Origin: Ruminococcaceae bacterium UBA2656
GTDB lineage: Bacteria; Bacillota; Clostridia; Oscillospirales; Acutalibacteraceae
Direction: 5' to 3'
DNA: 11,604 nt
NCBI GenBank assembly: GCA_002359465.1
Contig: DENA01000009.1
Location: forward strand, 191,809 to 203,412
The translations under genes and the position numbers were made by a program. The notes under the pieces are model-generated. The model worked only from the letters and a program-made list of their open reading frames with translations. It had not been told where the DNA came from and ran no database searches. Shown here in pieces: positions 6,716 to 11,604 of the stretch; position 1 is the stretch's first letter, and the number at the start of each line of letters is the position of its first letter.

Positions 6716-7930
6716 CTATTCAAAGCTGGAATGTTTTCCATCCCATACGATATTACGATAACCGTCTTTGTCGGTATCCCCTTCAGTGGAGAAACAAAGC
6801 ACCTTGGATGACGCATCTATTTTAAGCTGGTCACGTAGCCATCCGAGACTGCTGTTTTGCATCAGCTCCGCTACAAGACCGAGCGTTGGCGCGCCGCTTT
6901 CGCCGGATATGACTCTTGTATCTCCCGGCAGCGGGTTGCCCAGAATCCGCATGCCTTTCGCCGCCACATAGTCAGGCATGGATACAAAGTTGTCCGCGTG
7001 GTCACGCAACACCTGCCAGCCGATGGTGCACGGCTCGCCGCAGGCAAGTCCGGCCATGATGGTGTGCATTTCGCCTTTTACGAAATGCAGCCTGCCGTCA
7101 TTAGCATAGGCGGTACGGTAAAGGCAATCCGCCTGATTAGGCTCCACAATCGTAATGATTGGCGGATGCGGGTCGTCCTTGTACAAATCTGCAAAAAAGC
7201 CTGTGACACCTCCCGACATCGCCCCAACACCGGCTTGTAAGAAAATGTGTGTTGGCTTTTGCTCCCGGAGCTGCTGTGCCGCTTCGTATGCCATGGTGGT
7301 GTAGCCCTCCATAATCCATCCGGGAATGTCCTCATAACCCTCCCATGATGTATCCTGCACCATAATCCAGCCGTACTTTTCCGCATTTTCATTTGCCAAA
7401 CGTACCGCGTCATCATAGTTCAGATCGGTAATCGAAGCCTCGGAGCCCAATGCCCGGATATTTTCGAGCCGTTCCTGAGCGCTGCCTTTGGGCATGTACA
7501 CCACGCTCTTCTGTCCCAGTCTGTTTGCTGTCCAAGCCACGCCTCTGCCATGGTTTCCGTCGGTCGCGGTCACAAAGGTAAGCGAGCCAAGCTTTTGCTT
7601 TACTTTGTCGCTTGTCATTCGCTCATAGGGCAGCTGCGAAAGAGGAACTCCAAGTCGTTCTGACAGGTACCTACCAATTGCGTAGCTGCCTCCCAGAACC
7701 TTGAAGGCATTAAGACCGAACCGGAAGCTTTCGTCCTTCACCCAGATGTCTCCCAATCCCAACTGCTTTGCCAAAGAGCACAGCTCGACGAGCGGGGTGA
7801 CGCTGTACTCCGGAAAGCTTTTATGAAAGGAGTTGACATCTTTGGCATGCGCAACGCCGAAACGCTCCACAGAATATGCCTTTCCTTCTTCAGGGTGCTT
7901 CCAATGCACAGATTTAAAGCATTCGTTCAT
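6716..7930 (-). CDS. ygeX: Diaminopropionate ammonia-lyase (PLP fold type II), YgeX-like
   Basis: This 404-aa PLP enzyme catalyses alpha,beta-elimination of 2,3-diaminopropionate to 2-aminoacrylate and ammonia, ending as pyruvate plus two ammonia. The family is known to accept both D- and L-2,3-diaminopropionate and also D-serine. K77 in FGLNAFKVLGGS is the PLP Schiff-base lysine, at the same number as in the E. coli enzyme. D124 (ATDGNHG) and D193 (VQDTSWEGYE) correspond to the two catalytic aspartates that let the enzyme handle both enantiomers. The loop GVGAMSGGV holds the PLP phosphate. Length is typical of the family (about 400). AAGGAGGG lies just before the ATG and the gap to ridA is 18 bp. 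Its product 2-aminoacrylate is the substrate of the preceding RidA, giving a metabolic as well as an operonic link. I am confident of the family; the in vivo substrate is inferred. Confidence 0.92.
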   Translation of the reverse strand: MNECFKSVHWKHPEEGKAYSVERFGVAHAKDVNSFHKSFPEYSVTPLVELCSLAKQLGLGDIWVKDESFRFGLNAFKVLGGSYAIGRYLSERLGVPLSQLPYERMTSDKVKQKLGSLTFVTATDGNHGRGVAWTANRLGQKSVVYMPKGSAQERLENIRALGSEASITDLNYDDAVRLANENAEKYGWIMVQDTSWEGYEDIPGWIMEGYTTMAYEAAQQLREQKPTHIFLQAGVGAMSGGVTGFFADLYKDDPHPPIITIVEPNQADCLYRTAYANDGRLHFVKGEMHTIMAGLACGEPCTIGWQVLRDHADNFVSMPDYVAAKGMRILGNPLPGDTRVISGESGAPTLGLVAELMQNSSLGWLRDQLKIDASSKVLCFSTEGDTDKDGYRNIVWDGKHSSFE

Positions 7931-7948
7931 TGATTTCCCTCCTTTTGT

Positions 7949-8332
7949 TCATTTTGGTAAAACTGCAATTGCCTCAATCTCAACCACGGCGCCCTTAGGC
8001 AGGTTTGCCACTTCAATCGCGCTACGTGCGGGGCACTGTTGCTTGAAATGTTGCGAATACACGTCGTTCATCGCAGCAAAGTCCCCGATGTCCTTCAAAA
8101 ATACAGTTGTCTTTACCACGTCGTCAAGACTGCAGCCAGCTTCTGTAAGAACGGTTTTAAGATTTTTAATGGATTGCTCGCTTTGCGCCGTGACGCCACC
8201 TTCAGGAAAGCTGCCTGTGGAAGGGTCAATCGGAAGCTGACCCGACGCAAACACAAAGCCGTTTGCGGTGATTGCCTGAGAATACGGGCCGATTGCTGCC
8301 GGAGCGCTGGTACTGGAAACAACGTTTTTCAT
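7949..8332 (-). CDS. ridA: RidA family enamine/imine deaminase
   Basis: This 127-aa RidA (YjgF/YER057c/UK114) trimer-forming protein hydrolyses 2-aminoacrylate and related imines to 2-keto acids, protecting PLP enzymes from damage. R103 in the PARSAIEV segment is the substrate carboxylate-binding arginine, and E120 (VEIEAIAVLPK) is the conserved acidic residue. Y17 and the segment SGQLPIDPSTG are also typical. Length is standard. It is the first gene of the operon, directly upstream of diaminopropionate ammonia-lyase, the enzyme that makes 2-aminoacrylate. That placement argues for a dedicated detoxifying or accelerating role rather than a housekeeping copy. The ribosome binding site is non-ideal (AAGGCGG, 5 nt before ATG). 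A longer start is excluded because an upstream ATG runs straight into a stop. Confidence 0.92.
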   Translation of the reverse strand: MKNVVSSTSAPAAIGPYSQAITANGFVFASGQLPIDPSTGSFPEGGVTAQSEQSIKNLKTVLTEAGCSLDDVVKTTVFLKDIGDFAAMNDVYSQHFKQQCPARSAIEVANLPKGAVVEIEAIAVLPK

Positions 8333-8388
8333 GATTACCGCCTTTTCATAATAATTTTTTATTGGTAAATGGGTTTTCTTTGTAAAAT

Positions 8389-8417
8389 ATTATAATTTTT
8401 TATTATAATAATTGCAA
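8389..8417 (-). promoter_or_regulatory. Second candidate promoter of the ridA operon
   Basis: On the minus strand TTGCAA (8412-8417) and TATAAT (8389-8394) are 17 bp apart. It overlaps the other candidate, so one may be functional or they may be tandem. The sequence is very AT-rich, which raises the chance of a coincidental match. Confidence 0.4.
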
Positions 8418-8430
8418 TATACATAAGCAA
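8402..8430 (-). promoter_or_regulatory. Candidate main promoter of the ridA operon
   Basis: On the minus strand TTGCTT (8425-8430) and a perfect TATAAT (8402-8407) are separated by 17 bp, about 70 bp upstream of the ridA start. The -35 overlaps the left arm of the inverted repeat at 8426-8457, so a protein bound there could compete with or recruit RNA polymerase. Confidence 0.55.
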
Positions 8431-8476
8431 CAATAAATTATTCTATTATTTGTTGCTATTATCAACAATAATTATT
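8426..8476. promoter_or_regulatory. Repeated CAACAATAA operator candidates in the divergent intergenic region
   Basis: AGCAACAA (8426-8433) and TTGTTGCT (8450-8457) form a perfect 8-bp inverted repeat separated by 16 bp. A second, overlapping direct-repeat relation is CAACAATAAATTATT (8428-8442) and CAACAATAATTATT (8463-8476), starts 35 bp apart. TTGTTG at 8450 also faces CAACAA at 8463. The cluster sits between the two divergent promoters and overlaps the operon -35, the expected place for binding by the adjacent PAS-HTH regulator. Binding is inferred, not shown. Confidence 0.45.
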
Positions 8477-8515
8477 AAAAAAAGAAATTTCACAAAATAA
8501 TAAATTATTATTGTA

Positions 8516-8544
8516 TTGTATAAGATTGTCGAATATGGTAAAAT
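8516..8544 (+). promoter_or_regulatory. Candidate promoter of the PAS-HTH regulator
   Basis: TTGTAT (8516-8521) and TAAAAT (8539-8544) are separated by 17 bp. A TG one base before the -10 (TGGTAAAAT) makes it an extended -10 promoter. It lies about 75 bp before the chosen start codon. Confidence 0.5.
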
Positions 8545-8619
8545 GGACAATATCATAAAACTATGTACGATTTCTACCTCACAAGACCGTTTATTACTTC
8601 TTTAAGGAGTGTGCCTTTG

Positions 8620-9282
8620 ATGACAAACATTATGGATTATTATAAAAAGCTGATTCCCTTTTTGGGACAGGCTATCGGTTTATCCTGCGAGGTTGCCTTG
8701 CAGGACTGTCGGGCGGGCTGTATTGTCGCGATTTCCAACAGTCATATCAGCGGTCGTCAGGTAGGTTCCCCGCTGACTGACCTTGCCCGCCAGATTATCA
8801 ACAATGGGGCGTGGAAAGAACAGGACTATATTGCCGGCTACGAGGGACGCTCACAAAGCGGCCGTTTGCTGCGTTCTTCCACCTTTTTTATTAAAGAGAA
8901 CGATCAACTGCTTGGCATGATATGCATAAATTACGACACCTCTTGCTTTTCACAGATCAGCAACGCGTTGCTCGAACTTGGAGGACTGAAGTATGCGGGC
9001 AATCCGGTATTGATTAACAGCGCCGGCGGTGAGGCTGCTCCAAAGGAAACCTTTTTTGATGATTTGGACTATTCCATCAACAGTACGGTAACGGAACTTT
9101 TTGGCGATCATATTCCGGAGCACTTCAACCAGGAAGACCGAATCACGATTATCCGCAAGTTAAGCGACAAGGGTGTGTTTCTCGTGAAGGGATGCGTGGG
9201 ACGCGTTTCCCATTTACTGCGCTGCAGCAACGCCAGCGTGTACCGTTATCTGTCCATCATTGGACGCGAAAGCGAAAAGTAA
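8620..9282 (+). CDS. YheO/DauR-family transcriptional regulator (PAS domain plus HTH)
   Basis: This 220-aa regulator has a PAS-like YheO domain at about 4-115 (DYYKKLIPFLGQAIG, IAGYEGRSQSGRLLRSST, GMICINYD) and a C-terminal helix-turn-helix at about 165-215, including LSDKGVFLVKG, RVSHLLRCSNASVYRYL. DauR, a characterised member in Pseudomonas aeruginosa, controls D-arginine catabolism, which fits the D-amino-acid enzymes divergently transcribed here. The ATG at 8620 is chosen because AAGGAG lies at 8604-8609; the in-frame ATG at 8563 has no ribosome binding site and would put it too close to the promoter. It probably senses the imported substrate or a pathway intermediate through the PAS domain and controls the ridA operon. 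Whether it activates or represses cannot be told. No clear terminator follows. Confidence 0.88.
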   Translation: MTNIMDYYKKLIPFLGQAIGLSCEVALQDCRAGCIVAISNSHISGRQVGSPLTDLARQIINNGAWKEQDYIAGYEGRSQSGRLLRSSTFFIKENDQLLGMICINYDTSCFSQISNALLELGGLKYAGNPVLINSAGGEAAPKETFFDDLDYSINSTVTELFGDHIPEHFNQEDRITIIRKLSDKGVFLVKGCVGRVSHLLRCSNASVYRYLSIIGRESEK

Positions 9283-9397
9283 CGCGCATTTGCTGTGCCG
9301 CAGGAATCTTTCGATCCTGATTATATCATGTATGTGAAATTTGTTGTGCATAGAGACATCCGAATGGGAAACTCAGAAAGCCTATGATGAAATCCTT

Positions 9398-9429
9398 TAT
9401 AAAGTACCTGGATTATAAAGTACCTGGAT
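9398..9429. repeat. 16-bp tandem duplication
   Basis: TATAAAGTACCTGGAT occurs twice back to back (9398-9413 and 9414-9429) with no mismatch, at the 3' end of the decayed gene. It looks like a recent slippage or a target-site-type duplication. Confidence 0.8.
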
Positions 9430-9457
9430 AGTGTTTTTCGTGTGTTCAATTGCCTGA

Positions 9458-9471
9458 TTTTTGATCAAAAA
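9458..9471. repeat. 14-bp perfect palindrome
   Basis: TTTTTGATCAAAAA is a perfect palindrome inside the decayed reading frame. AT-rich symmetry of this length could be chance; no T-tract or promoter position gives it a role. Confidence 0.3.
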
Positions 9472-9670
9472 ATAAGAGTTTTTATAAACATTTAGATTTT
9501 CAATAGTACTTTCTCGAAAATTAGCAAAAACAGTATTTAGTTCTTCTAATTAAACTTCCAGATTTTTTTATCAACTGAGTGTTTCAAGAACTCAGCAATC
9601 ACATAACCCAGCCTATTATTATAAAAATCAATATATTTTCACCTCGTTTTAGATCGTTTAGAGAATTTTT

Positions 9671-10107
9671 TCAATCTTCCGATTCGTTAATAGCTCCCAA
9701 AATATCAATGGAGCCGTTAGTACGTTTTACATCTTGAATTGCTTTTGCACGAAGCTTCTCATATTTATTTCGATCAATTTCAAAAACGGTCGCCAGCATA
9801 CGCGTGAGCATGTCGCTCTCAACAGCATTTCGGAAATTACTTTTTGAAATTCTGGTCGCAAGATTACCAACAAGCCCTTCCATTTTTGCGCCGAAAACTC
9901 CACACAAATAATCCTGACTGATTTGTGAAGTCGTGTAAGCAAAATAAAAATCTATTGCTTTTTCGATCACTTCATTTCTGGATTGACCACCAGTTAAACT
10001 TTTCAGAGCGTCTGCTTCAATAATGCTTTGTAAAGAGACAGCTTTAACTTTTCATTGCTATTGACCGCACCATCGTTAAGTAGTTTTGAATTTGCTGATA
10101 TTTTCAA
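9671..10107 (-). pseudogene. Ribbon-helix-helix-like conjugative-element protein, disrupted by a 2-bp insertion
   Basis: Two reading frames complement each other. The first starts at a TTG (10107) with AGAGGA about 10 nt upstream and reads LKISANSKLLNDGAVNSNEKLKLS. The second carries LQSIIEADALKSLTGGQ, SRNEVIEKAIDFYFAY and runs to the stop at 9671. Removing one CT from the CTCT at about 10034-10040 would fuse them into a 144-aa protein. The SRNEVIEKAIDFYF stretch resembles the second helix of ribbon-helix-helix DNA-binding proteins, as in auxiliary proteins near relaxases. I do not recognise the exact family. An intact 99-aa downstream frame (ATG at 9970) remains open, but has lost the first part. 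A sequencing error would produce the same picture. Confidence 0.55.
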
Positions 10108-10142
10108 GTTGTAATCATCCTCTCTAAAAGTGCAAAAAGTGT

Positions 10143-10276
10143 TAGAACGGTACATGAACATTTGAATGCACCGTAATTTTCAGTTATACAGCGCACTAAC
10201 TTGTAATTTGTCTGTGTTGTGATTGAAAAAATACATGCATTGAGAAAATTTTACATGTACTGCTAAAACCGTTCTA
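10143..10276. repeat. Widely spaced 9-bp inverted repeat
   Basis: TAGAACGGT (10143-10151) and ACCGTTCTA (10268-10276) are perfect inverted copies bracketing 116 bp of AT-rich DNA with no gene. The right arm abuts the first of two strong hairpins. The stretch 10108-10426 is otherwise noncoding. The region could be an operator, an end repeat or part of a transfer origin. Confidence 0.5.
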
Positions 10277-10330
10277 CGCCCAGCACCGCTGGGCGTTGCG
10301 TACTTGAGTACACGCCTTGTGCGTGTACTC
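10276..10330. repeat. Two adjacent perfect GC-rich hairpins
   Basis: The first is ACGCCCAGC/GCTGGGCGT (10276-10284 and 10288-10296, 3-nt loop). The second is GAGTACACGC/GCGTGTACTC (10306-10315 and 10321-10330, 5-nt loop). Both stems are perfect, they are 9 bp apart, and they sit between DUF6103 and the RHH-like gene. Neither has a proper T-run on either strand, so simple intrinsic terminators are unlikely. A nicking or transfer origin or a processed RNA structure is possible. Confidence 0.6.
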
Positions 10331-10426
10331 CTTTATCCTGCAAAGTTGCTCCGACAGTTTTCCTTACATTGAAACCCCTTGGGGAGAACACCAGAAAACC
10401 GCATAGCAGAGCCAAAAAACAGCGTT

Positions 10427-10729
10427 TTAGACGCCACAGGAGCCGCCAGAGCCAAAATCAGAACAATCCGGGTCAGAATTCGGTTCTTCAGAACCGGATT
10501 CTGACGGCCCTCCGGAAGCAGAGCGGAAGGGCTTCGCGGCGTGTGAGTGGTTGGCAGAAGTCGATTTTTCGATGTATTTTCGAACCGCAGATGGTACATA
10601 TTTTTTGTAAAAATCCTCCATGGCCTTGCTCAATTCGGTACTGATATCCAGTCCTTTTTCTGCCATAAACTGCTGCGCGGCTGTAAATTTTTGCGGGTCG
10701 ATTTTGAGCTTTACGGTGATTGTTTTCAT
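10427..10729 (-). CDS. DUF6103-type small protein of a conjugative element
   Basis: This 100-aa protein starts with MKTITVKLKIDPQKF followed by TAAQQFMAEKGLDI, ELSKAMEDFYKKYVPSAVRKYI. That is the recognisable N-terminus of the DUF6103 family commonly carried on Firmicutes conjugative elements; its beta strand plus two helices suggest a ribbon-helix-helix DNA-binding fold. Residues 54 onward are low-complexity, rich in Ser, Gly, Pro, Glu and Asp, and end GSGGSCGV. AGAGG lies about 9 nt before the ATG. A perfect-but-one 14-bp hairpin (10473-10504) lies inside the tail-coding region. Function unknown; a role in element maintenance or transfer regulation is inferred from context. Confidence 0.75.
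   Translation of the reverse strand: MKTITVKLKIDPQKFTAAQQFMAEKGLDISTELSKAMEDFYKKYVPSAVRKYIEKSTSANHSHAAKPFRSASGGPSESGSEEPNSDPDCSDFGSGGSCGV
10473..10504. repeat. Strong inverted repeat inside the DUF6103 gene
   Basis: TCAGAATTCGGTTC (10473-10486) and GAACCGGATTCTGA (10491-10504) form a 14-bp stem with a 4-nt loop and one G-T wobble. It encodes part of the acidic low-complexity tail, where codon choice is free enough to preserve structure. Confidence 0.7.
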
Positions 10730-10754
10730 ATGAAATTACCTCTTCTTTCTGACT

Positions 10755-10780
10755 AAAAAATGTGTCGGCCGTCCGGCCGA
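10755..10780 (-). terminator. Possible weak terminator after the 68-aa gene
   Basis: TCGGCCG (10765-10771) and CGGCCGA (10774-10780) form a GC-rich stem (6 bp with a 4-nt loop). On the minus strand it is followed by CACA and then six T at 10755-10760. The gap between stem and T-run weakens the call. It lies about 60 bp beyond the 68-aa gene and before DUF6103. Confidence 0.4.
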
Positions 10781-10840
10781 GAGCGCCTAAAGCAGAGAAA
10801 AAATAACGCTTTTCATTTTCCTTTTGCCTTCATATAGGAT

Positions 10841-11047
10841 TCAATATATATTGTTTCTTCGACAATAAACAATATCTTCAAGGACATCATCGGTATCGCT
10901 ATAGAGAAGTAATTTCATTTCCTTTTCCGTTAATCCAAGGAAATCTTTTAGCGAATTACCCGTTTCATGAGTGTGCCAGAATTCAACTTCTTCGTATATT
11001 TCAGAGATGGACGCAGAACCTTGGACAACTTGTTCAATAAAATTCAT
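10841..11047 (-). CDS. Small hypothetical protein of the conjugative element, 68 aa
   Basis: This is an acidic 68-aa protein, mainly helical by composition, with the visible segment LKDFLGLTEKEMKLLLYSD. That LxxFLGLTxxE pattern is seen in short proteins of Firmicutes mobile elements, but I cannot name the family. The start at 11047 is chosen over the in-frame ATG at 11062, because ATGGAGG at the latter supplies the ribosome binding site 8 nt upstream. It begins 27 bp after the M23 peptidase stop and so is probably co-transcribed with it. It has no signal peptide or membrane segment. Function unknown. Confidence 0.7.
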   Translation of the reverse strand: MNFIEQVVQGSASISEIYEEVEFWHTHETGNSLKDFLGLTEKEMKLLLYSDTDDVLEDIVYCRRNNIY

Positions 11048-11074
11048 CTTTAAATCCTCCATTCGTTACATTTC

Positions 11075-11604
11075 CTATTTCAGAAACTTCATCGGGTCAA
11101 CTGCTTTTCCGTTTACACGGATTTCAAAATGGCAGTGGTTCCCGGTGGAATCGCCGGTGCTGCCGACCAGCGCGATGACCTGTCCTTTCTTAACAGTATC
11201 GCCGCTTTTCACAAGCAGCTGCGAACAGTGGCCATACAGGGACATGGCGGATGCAGAATGTTGAATAGCTACCACATTTCCATACCCGCCGTAACCGCCT
11301 CCTGTGACTCCGAATTCAGCGAAGATCACCTTTCCGGACTCACCGGCATAGATCGGCGTTCCATAAGCGGCTGCGAAGTCCATACCCTTGTGAAGGGTGT
11401 TCTTGCCTGTCGTTGGGTCGGAACGGTAACCGAAGGGGGAAGATATGGTGTATTTCCCTGCCTTGATCGGATAGCCGAAGATACCGCTTCCGGAGTTTCC
11501 GACCGTGCTGTAATAGCGCAGCACATGGCTGACGTAGTTGACGTCACCGTAGCTGTCCCATCCCATCCGCGCAGCCTGCTTCTGTGAAAATTCGACGGTA
11601 TTCG
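11075..11604 (-). CDS. M23 (LytM-type) peptidoglycan hydrolase of a conjugative element, 5' part beyond window
   Basis: The frame is open to the right edge, so the N-terminus is missing; about 175 residues are visible. The LytM metallopeptidase domain has its zinc-ligand motifs: HKGMD (HxxxD) and HCHFE (HxH), between them GTPIYAGESGKV, YGHCSQ and GDTVKKGQVIALVGSTG. It would cleave peptide cross-links in the cell wall. Proteins of this kind in conjugative elements act as VirB1-like wall-opening enzymes of the transfer apparatus. The adjacent segment SYGDVNYVSHVLRYYS resembles the linker found in such transfer proteins. Any signal peptide or transmembrane anchor lies outside the window. The internal ATG at 11566 is not the true start, since the frame and coding sense continue upstream. 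A stand-alone autolysin is possible, but the DUF6103 neighbour favours the conjugation role. Confidence 0.85.
   Translation of the reverse strand, partial: NTVEFSQKQAARMGWDSYGDVNYVSHVLRYYSTVGNSGSGIFGYPIKAGKYTISSPFGYRSDPTTGKNTLHKGMDFAAAYGTPIYAGESGKVIFAEFGVTGGGYGGYGNVVAIQHSASAMSLYGHCSQLLVKSGDTVKKGQVIALVGSTGDSTGNHCHFEIRVNGKAVDPMKFLK

Larger units (their letters stand above)
9397..9632 (-). pseudogene. Frameshifted remnant of an unidentified small gene
   Basis: The minus strand holds two adjacent coding-like stretches in different frames. One begins near 9632 (IDFYNNRLGYVIAEFLK..., ending in WKFN then a TAG). The second continues one base out of frame as LEELNTVFANFRES, NLNVYKNSYFLIKNQ and IEHTKNTIQ, and ends with TAA at 9397-9399. 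Restoring a single T near 9547-9553 would join them into one protein of about 78 aa. GAGGTG (9640-9645) lies 7 nt before an ATT codon; alternatively a TTG start with another lost T applies. The last codons fall in a 16-bp tandem repeat. I do not recognise the family. Its position directly after the RHH-like gene suggests it belonged to the same mobile-element operon. Confidence 0.4.

Noticed and set aside
8391..8413. AT-rich inverted repeat in the ridA upstream region as a terminator
   Set aside because: The stem is made only of A-T pairs and coincides with promoter elements, so termination is unlikely.
9290..9330. Terminator for the PAS-HTH regulator (CAGGA/TCCTG stem)
   Set aside because: A 5-bp stem with a large loop and no T-run is not enough.
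9573..9595. CTGAGT/ACTCAG 6-bp stem as a terminator
   Set aside because: The loop is 9 nt and no T-run follows on either strand; it lies within a decayed coding frame.
10333..10599. 88-aa minus-strand frame overlapping the DUF6103 gene
   Set aside because: It overlaps DUF6103 in another frame and lacks a ribosome binding site; the DUF6103 N-terminus is the recognisable one.
1..11604. CRISPR arrays, rRNA, riboswitches
   Set aside because: No regularly spaced repeats, rRNA-like segments or recognisable riboswitch cores were seen on either strand.

Overview
The window looks like a low-to-moderate GC Firmicutes (Clostridia, probably Oscillospirales-like) chromosome. The reasons are strong AGGAGG ribosome binding sites, canonical sigma-A promoters (TTGACA/TATAAT-like with 17-bp spacers), AT-rich intergenic DNA, a YjjU-type patatin, and conjugative-element genes of the Firmicutes type (DUF6103). 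The assignment rests on gene style only; no rRNA or phylogenetic marker is present.

Left block (1-1860). A truncated metal ABC transporter substrate-binding lipoprotein (ZnuA/AdcA-like) is read leftward off the window edge. It has a clean promoter with a 15-bp Fur/Zur-like palindrome just downstream of the -10. Next are a terminator, a leftward YjjU-type patatin-like serine hydrolase with its own promoter, and a rightward tRNA-Val(GAC) with promoter and terminator. Downstream of the tRNA (1882-2267) is scar tissue from an integrative element: two GTGACCA repeats and a leftward chimeric ORF joining an IS3-type transposase N-terminus to the C-terminal end of a tyrosine integrase.

Centre block (2353-9282), the main content. 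A leftward five-gene operon runs ridA, diaminopropionate ammonia-lyase (YgeX-like), M20 hydrolase (YgeY-like), sodium:solute symporter, N-acyl-D-amino-acid deacylase. It is transcribed divergently from a YheO/DauR-family PAS-HTH regulator. The logic is import of an N-acylated or carbamoylated amino acid, removal of the N-substituents by two different hydrolases, PLP-dependent alpha,beta-elimination to 2-aminoacrylate and pyruvate, and RidA to hydrolyse the reactive enamine/imine. The 287-bp AT-rich divergent region has recognisable promoters for both sides and repeated CAACAATAA elements, one overlapping the operon's -35.

Right block (about 9397-11604). This is decaying conjugative-element DNA on the minus strand: a truncated LytM/M23 peptidoglycan hydrolase running off the right edge, a 68-aa small protein, a DUF6103 protein with an Ser/Gly/Pro/Asp-rich tail, a frameshifted ribbon-helix-helix-like gene, and a further frameshifted small coding remnant. 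Between DUF6103 and the RHH-like gene lie two adjacent perfect hairpins flanked by a distant 9-bp inverted repeat. The remnant next to the regulator suggests the junction between chromosome and element lies at about 9283-9400.
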